From Chrysomallon squamiferum (taxonomy: Eukaryota > Mollusca > Gastropoda > Neomphalida > Peltospiridae): a stretch of 64,000 nt of DNA. The position numbers and the translations under genes are program-made. Where the stretch lies: assembly GCA_012295275.1 (NCBI GenBank), contig CM022678.1, positions 5,993,559-6,057,558 of the forward strand. The letters run 5' to 3'. Below the pieces are notes generated by a model, which was not told where the DNA came from, did no database searches, and saw only the letters and a program-made list of their open reading frames with translations. Positions 57,572 to 64,000 of the stretch are shown here, piece by piece. How positions within the stretch are numbered: position 1 is the first letter of the stretch; each line of letters opens with the position of its first letter.

Positions 57572-58264
57572 CTAATCTCCTAGTGGTTTCAGCGAGTCGC
57601 TGGTGTAACACCGGACTCTTGAATAGTTCAGCGGGGGAAAGGATTTCTTGTTGATGTCGAAGTTGGCGACGGTCTCCTGTCCACTGGAGGGACACACCGT
57701 GCTGATCGAGTACTTCTGCCACTGCAGCTGGGCGTGTGCTCTCTTCCCAGCGTCCCTCAGCTCAAACTCCTGCGAAATTTAGAAGATACGAATGGGAAGA
57801 AGTAGTAGTGTTGGTGAGATGAAGAGAAAAAAAGAAAAAACGAGAGTCTGGTTATATTCTGAATACTTCTGTATCATCTGTATTATCCATACTCAGTCAT
57901 CTACATCATCTGTACTTTCATTTTATATACGTATTTCATATATGTATATACATACATTCATACATATATCAGCATCATCAACCAAACTTCAATTGTGTGC
58001 ATTTGTGTGTGCGTGAGTGTGTATAAAATGGAAGTATAGATGATATATATGACTTAAGTATGGATGATACATATACTGGAAGTATAGATGATATAAATGA
58101 TGGAAGTATACAGAATATAATTAGACTAGCTTTACATATATATATATCATCATCATCATCCGCACTTCAATTGTATACATATATATATAATCCAAACATT
58201 CATCTTAGGATAATAAACAAATGAGAATTTCCCTACAATCCCCAAAACCCTTAAATACAAATAG

Positions 58265-58303
<39 letters not shown>

Positions 58304-59016
58304 TTCTACATGTTTTCCATCATATATATCATTCAAGCACTTTCATAACTAATTTCATCCTTGACCTAATTATTGCTGTCTTCAGATAATAAAACAGAAT
58401 TTCCCCACCCTTAAAAAACTGTTTAATTATCAATTCATAAAAATTAAATGAATCTATCATAGGCATTTTTATTTTTAAAAATCTATTACAACAATGACTG
58501 ACAGAATGAATGAAAATCAGATGGTTACTGTCATACTTTATTGTTATGAAAGCTTGGTGGCTGAGAAAAAAAATTATCAGATAAAAGAACACACAAATGT
58601 ATTTATAGTGTTAAGGATTTTTTTTTTTTTTTTTTTTTTATATATATATAGTTTTTCTTTTCTGAAATGTTACATGTAAGCTTTTGAAAGACCCTATAAT
58701 ATAATTTATAAATAAACAGAATGTATATGAAATCAGCTGCTGACATTTGATCAGTGGGTGTGTGTACTTACCACAGAAAACAGTTGTTCTGCCTGGTCAT
58801 TCTGGTTTTGGGGCCTCTGTCTCCGATAGCGATAGTAAACCTGGTTACTTTCAACATGCTTCTCTCTCTTTAGTACAGCAGTCACCTGAATATAGTGATA
58901 CAAGGTCTGTTATAGATTAATTTTAAAAAGATGTAGACAGACAGACAGACAGACAGACAGATAGGTAGATAGATAGATAGATGGATATATGAAAGCAAAC
59001 AGAGAAAAAAAGGAGG

Positions 59017-59058
<42 letters not shown>

Positions 59059-61137
59059 AACATGAGAGATATATAGAAAACATGCTGTTATATGTAAAAT
59101 CATAGCATATTACTTTTAATGTAAAATCCTAGCATATTACTTTTAATGTAAAATCATAGCATATTACTTTTAATGTAAAATCCTAATGAATTACATTTAA
59201 TATAAAATCATAATGTATAAAACTGTATTACTTTTAATGTAAAGTCACAACACATTAAATGGTGTTGTATTTAATGTAAAACTGTCAGACAGGACAAGAC
59301 AGAACTTGTGAAAACAAAACGCACCTTTCTGCCTGTGATTTTGTAGAAGCCCTTCAACAGGCCTGAGGCCTTTGCATTCTGAGATCTCAGTTTGGTGACC
59401 AAAGCAGCTGGATCTTCTGGACTGCATAACATCAAAATTGACCCTGAAAAAAAAAAAAAAAAAAAAAATTAAAAATTAAAAATAATAAACAACTGTTTAA
59501 ATGTATTTAAAAGAATAATAAAAATAAAAAATAAATAAATAAATTAAAAATAATAAACAACTGTTCAGATGTATTTAAAAAAAAAAAAAAAATTTGAAAA
59601 AATAAATTAAAAATAATAAACAACTGTTTAAATGTATTTAAAAAAAAAAAATAATAAAAATAAATAAATAAATAAAAAAATAAATTAAAAATAATAAACA
59701 ACTGTTTAGATGTAATTTCAAAAAAAATAATAATAATAAAAAAAAAAAAAAAATAAATTAAAAATAATAAACAACTGTTTAAATGTATTTCAAAAAAAAT
59801 AAAATAAAAATAAAGATTTAAAAAAATAAAAATAAAAAACAAAATTTAAAAAATAAAAATTAAAAAATAACAAGCAATTCACTAAATGTATTTCAACAAA
59901 AATAAAAAATAAAAAATAATAATAATAAAAATAATAAAATAAAATAAAATAAAAAAGATAATCAACTAATAATAACAATAAAATAAAGGTTTTCAAAATA
60001 AATAAATAATTCACACAATAATGTCAAAATGAATCTAAATAATTAAATAAAGTAAATGTATAAATAAAAAGAAATAGACTGTTAATTAAAAAAAAAAATT
60101 TAAATAAATAAATAATTTTGTTAGGGCATTTCTAAATTAAATTAATTTATAATATAAAGAGAACAAGATCTAAGTCTAAACATGAAGTCAATTTTTATTT
60201 CATATACAGATTGTTTGATACATGAAATAAAGTTTATATACACTAAATCATCCAGATACTGTAACACATGGTCAGCATATTTTTATTATATATATATATT
60301 TTTTTTTTTTTTTACCACTTTATTTACGGCATGAGTTTGTGTGCACTAAACCTTCCAGAAACTTGAACAAAAATCTCTGAAAGGTTTTGTAGATGTTTTT
60401 GGATCTCAAAATTTCGGACAAAATGGGTTCTCAACCGATGCATTATGACTCCTATATATAAATTTATTTATATATTTTTTTTCCCTTCTGTTAATACTTT
60501 TAGTTTTTCTTAATCTTGTAACTGAGGGGGGTTTTAAATTGAAATCAATAAGTGTTTTCTAAGATATTAATATAGGGATTCTTAAATTTTTTAATTTTTT
60601 TAATTTTTTTTTTTTTTTTACCTTCGGGAAAGAACCTGACAAAACGGTAGTATTCGACTACGTGATATGGGCGGTAAAAATAATCCAAACTCTGCTCTCC
60701 TTGTCTGACATACGTAGTCCTGCTGATGTAACACCCTGAAAAAACAGAAACATACCAATGGATGGATGGAGCAATGAATGGATGGATGGATGGATGGATG
60801 GAGGAATGGAAGAATGGAGTTACGGATGGATGTATTAATGGATGGATGGATGGATGGATGGATGGATGAAGGATAGATAGATGAATGGATGGATGGATGC
60901 TTAAAGATTAACTGACAAACAGAACAAGTGGAAGAAAAACAGAAAGACAGGTACATTGACAAACATGTAGATAAATTAAAAAAGACCGAAAGATAGAAAC
61001 AGATAGACAAATCTACAGATTAATGAATGTACTGAAGGATTGATGGACAAACCAAATGCAAAACACAGATAAAATCAGATAATCAGGAAGATAAATTTAA
61101 ATAAAATATTCAAACAGTTTTACAGTGAGAAAGAAAA

Positions 61138-61198
<61 letters not shown>

Positions 61199-62152
61199 CT
61201 AATTTACAATCTCATGGATATGATATAAGCACTACAAACATATTAATTTTCATACAAAATATATCAAACTTTCGAGCCTTAGAAAATAAACTAACATAGT
61301 AAATACTACTGAGTTGTTCCTGCAACATTGCTACACACAACAAAAAAAAAAAAAACCATTATACACAAATTATTCAGAACAGGTGTTTCTTTAGCAGTCT
61401 CAGTGAACTTAGAAATTAGCAAAAATGATTTTCTCGTTTTGAGCATCATTTAGGACAGAAATTAAAACCCACTCTTTTCTACTGGATGAAGTCAGTATTT
61501 GATTTAATAAATCAGGGTGTTTGTTAGGGACAGTTTTTTTCTAAGAGACTCACCATTTAAGAGAACGTGTGGTTTCTCTATAAACATCCTTCGCCAAGAT
61601 CCACCAAACTTCTTCACACCGGAAACATTCTCTCCCCAAATTCTAAACAAAGAGAGAAAAGGTTGAATGAAAAAATTAAAAAATTAAAAAAACTAATAAT
61701 AAACTAGCTTTGTTACTGCTTTATGTCAATAATTCAATGGTGTATGTGTGTATGTGTAAATAAAAATAATAAAGTAATTTACAATAAAGAAATAATAGAG
61801 AAAATATCGCAGAGTATAATGGTATAAAAGGACTGAATATTAATGAGTGTGTATGTAAGTGCATGTTTGTGTTTATCTGTATCTCATATATTTTATATGT
61901 AAGTATATTATGTGTGCATGTGTGTATTTTTGTCTGGGTCAAAGATGTGTCTTTTGTGTGTATGTGGGTAAGTGTATTATGTATGTGTGTGTATCTATAT
62001 GTTTCTCTGTGTATGTAAACAGAGATAGTGAGTGAAAGAGAGAAATACGAGAGAGAGAAATACACACACACCCACACACACACACACACACACAGACACA
62101 GACACTTACACACACACACACACAAGCACACACACAGACACACACACACACA

Positions 62153-62211
<59 letters not shown>

Positions 62212-62443
62212 ACACTTACTTCTGACAGGTGAGTTTCCATATCCTCTCATCACGAGCACACAGGTAGAAACCACGACACACCTGTAATTATACAATAAAA
62301 ATAAAAATATTGATAATTATAAATAAAATATGGATGTAACATAATCAAAAATCTAACTGAATGTTACAGTACATCTAGACAATCTGACAGAGTGAAAATC
62401 AGTTAGGAAATATATCCTGATGTGAAGGACAAATGGGTTAAAA

Positions 62444-62475
<32 letters not shown>

Positions 62476-63646
62476 CGTGTTGCAGGTCTTGGTAAAATGT
62501 TACTAGTCCAATAATTATTTTATCACATTAATTTCAGTTTTAATCTTAACATGACCAAGCAGGAGTCTCTTCAATGCTTATTACAATATATGACATATGC
62601 AAATCTGAACTAATCAGAATTAATGTTTAAATGGCAGCATTCTGCTTATACAGAAAGAAAAATTGTTTACATAACGAACAGCTGCAATAAAATACAAATT
62701 AAAAAAAATTATTAAAATTATCTCAGTTTATTTTCTTAAGAAGAAGACCAAAACAAACACAAGCGGTGATACAGTGAAAAAGCACGATTCAGTTTATCTG
62801 CAACAATTACAAAAACTCAAAAAATCAGGATCAATATTAAATTACCTGTTCTAAAATCAAATAAATTGGATGATCTGATACTCAACATGTGTGAAGGTAT
62901 ATTTTTAAATTTATTTTATTTCATTAATGAGCAAACATGCAGATTAAAACAATTTTCTTATTTATTTATCTATGTATTTCAAGATTAATGCAGCAAAATA
63001 TGCAAAAACGTTTCAAAGTTCTTTATTACTGTCATTACTAATCATTATTATTTTTATTATTATTATTATTTTATATGGAATTTTAATTAGAACACTTATT
63101 CACTATACTATCAGTTTCATGAGAGGTTGCTGAACAATAAAACAACAAACCTCAGAGACAGTCTCCAGAGCTCTAATGTCAAGGTCACTGGAAACGACCC
63201 ATCTAAATATGTAGAGAATGACTTCAATAGGCAGACTGGAAATATGCTTCATCTGAAAATTAAATAGTCCGATTTAAAACGATACAAAGATAGATGTATT
63301 CATTCTTTACTGAAACAAGAATTAGACAGAATTTCTCACCACCAACCTTTGCTAACGATAAAATAATAAATAATCGAAAGACATTTTTTTTTTTTTCCAC
63401 TGTATCATATCAATTTACAGGTTCAAAAGTACCATTAAAAAAGGAAAATAAAAATAATAATAATAATAATAAAATGAAATAAAATAAAATAAAATAAAAT
63501 AAAATAAAATAAAATAAAATAAAATAAAATAAAATAAAATAAAACAGAACCAAAGAGAATTATTGGAGGTATCAAAATACTCAGTCTTTATAGGATTTTT
63601 GTGTTCTTGTGTTTTTGTCTCTCTCTCTCTCTCTCTCTCCCCTCCC

Positions 63647-63709
<63 letters not shown>

Positions 63710-64000
63710 ATCCTCCCTCTCTCTATCCCTCTCTCTCTCCATCTCCCTCTCTCTCTCTCTCCTCCTCTCTCTCACATACACAAAATGAGAAATGTATAAT
63801 TAAAAAATACTAATTAATAAACCAAAAACTTAAAGTCAAAACGCACCCGCTGTCCCACTTCCATTTCACAGATTGCGTTTTCATTCACGTGCAGGTTCTG
63901 GAAATGCGTGAGAAGATCGTCTTCAAACTCTTCCTTCGTCTGACTACAAACAACATTTTTTTTTGTTAAAAACACATCAGACATTTAATAATTCCTTTTC
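57572..64000 (-). CDS. FBXO9: F-box only protein 9, 3' part (5' end outside window)
   Basis: Eight coding exons on the - strand: 63,939-63,847; 63,252-63,151; 62,281-62,220; 61,642-61,554; 60,735-60,622; 59,443-59,325; 58,885-58,772; 57,769-57,572. All have AG/GT borders and compatible phases, giving 296 residues and the stop TAG. The F-box begins in the second exon ([20 protein letters not shown]) and continues into [11 protein letters not shown]. The downstream region has the family's motifs [40 protein letters not shown] and the conserved end [11 protein letters not shown]. In vertebrates FBXO9 is the substrate receptor of an SCF (SKP1-CUL1-RBX1) E3 ubiquitin ligase and targets TEL2/TTI1. 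The N-terminal TPR/MIT-like part expected for the ~440-residue family would lie past 64,000. Introns are 0.4-1.5 kb and full of microsatellites. Confidence 0.95.
59084..59280. repeat. 27-bp minisatellite in an FBXO9 intron
   Basis: About six units of TACTTTTAATGTAAAATCCT plus AGCATAT; the first three are nearly perfect and the later ones carry insertions. It lies just downstream of a GACA/GATA/GA tract (58,934-59,054). Confidence 0.85.
59480..59890. repeat. 63-100-bp minisatellite in an FBXO9 intron
   Basis: Six units with the core ATAATAAACAACTGTTTAAA followed by TGTATTT and an A-rich spacer of variable length. Cores lie near 59,485, 59,553, 59,616, 59,693, 59,766 and 59,866. Confidence 0.85.
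60765..60900. repeat. imperfect (GGAT)n tract
   Basis: Tetranucleotide array with interruptions in the FBXO9 intron between 60,735 and 61,554. A GA tract (61,141-61,195) lies in the same intron. Confidence 0.9.
62062..62215. repeat. (CA)n tract touching an FBXO9 splice donor
   Basis: An interrupted CA array of ~150 bp that ends right at the donor of the exon 62,281-62,220 (AA|GTAAGTGTG on -). Its length could affect splicing. Confidence 0.9.
63475..63545. repeat. (AAAAT)n pentanucleotide array
   Basis: About 14 perfect units inside the FBXO9 intron 63,253-63,846. Confidence 0.95.
63619..63772. repeat. (CT)n compound tract
   Basis: Interrupted CT array of ~150 bp in the same FBXO9 intron; the long open frames over it are artefacts. 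Confidence 0.9.

Overview
The window is AT-rich eukaryotic nuclear DNA, very dense in microsatellites (ATT, AAAT, GA, GT, TATG, GGAT, pentanucleotides), with spliced genes. The FBXO9 gene at the right end shows it is an animal. The repeat style, short introns and lineage-specific secreted proteins suggest a lophotrochozoan, most likely a mollusc; that is inference. I saw no rRNA, tRNA, CRISPR array or intact transposon.

Layout. 1-7,000 is AT-rich noncoding DNA with one 60-bp minisatellite. 7,200-49,100 is an array of duplicated genes for one family of secreted proteins. Three copies lie on the + strand (ATG-to-stop 8,931-11,282; 19,307-21,701; 29,414-31,811) and two on the - strand (39,102-36,714; 45,108-42,728). 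The remains of a sixth copy, also on -, lie at 34,081-34,490 in the centre, so the array is a tail-to-tail, roughly palindromic cluster. The + units repeat every ~10.1-10.4 kb and the - units every ~6.0 kb. The first + copy carries a one-base frameshift. Next, at 49,367-50,372 (-), is a tiny two-exon gene predicted to encode a 36-residue secreted Gly/Arg-rich cationic peptide. 50,400-57,570 is mostly AT-rich noncoding DNA with one promoter-like island (ETS, CRE, CCAAT) near 52,270-52,490. 57,572-64,000 (-) holds the last eight coding exons of FBXO9, the F-box subunit of an SCF ubiquitin ligase; its 5' part lies beyond the right edge.

The paralog family. Each gene has an 88-nt coding exon for a signal peptide, a phase-1 intron of ~0.65-0.72 kb and one ~1.6-kb exon. 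A conserved block upstream that ends in a GT donor, and a conserved acceptor 12-15 nt before the ATG, suggest an additional noncoding first exon. The protein (557-567 residues) is built of four diverged ~115-120-residue repeats. The fourth is interrupted by a furin-type RRKR site and a Trp/Gly-rich insertion. Repeats 3 and 4 are almost identical among copies, while ~50 residues at the end of repeat 2 differ strongly. This looks like concerted evolution around a diversifying surface. I recognise no named domain; the function is unknown, and recognition or defence is only a guess.
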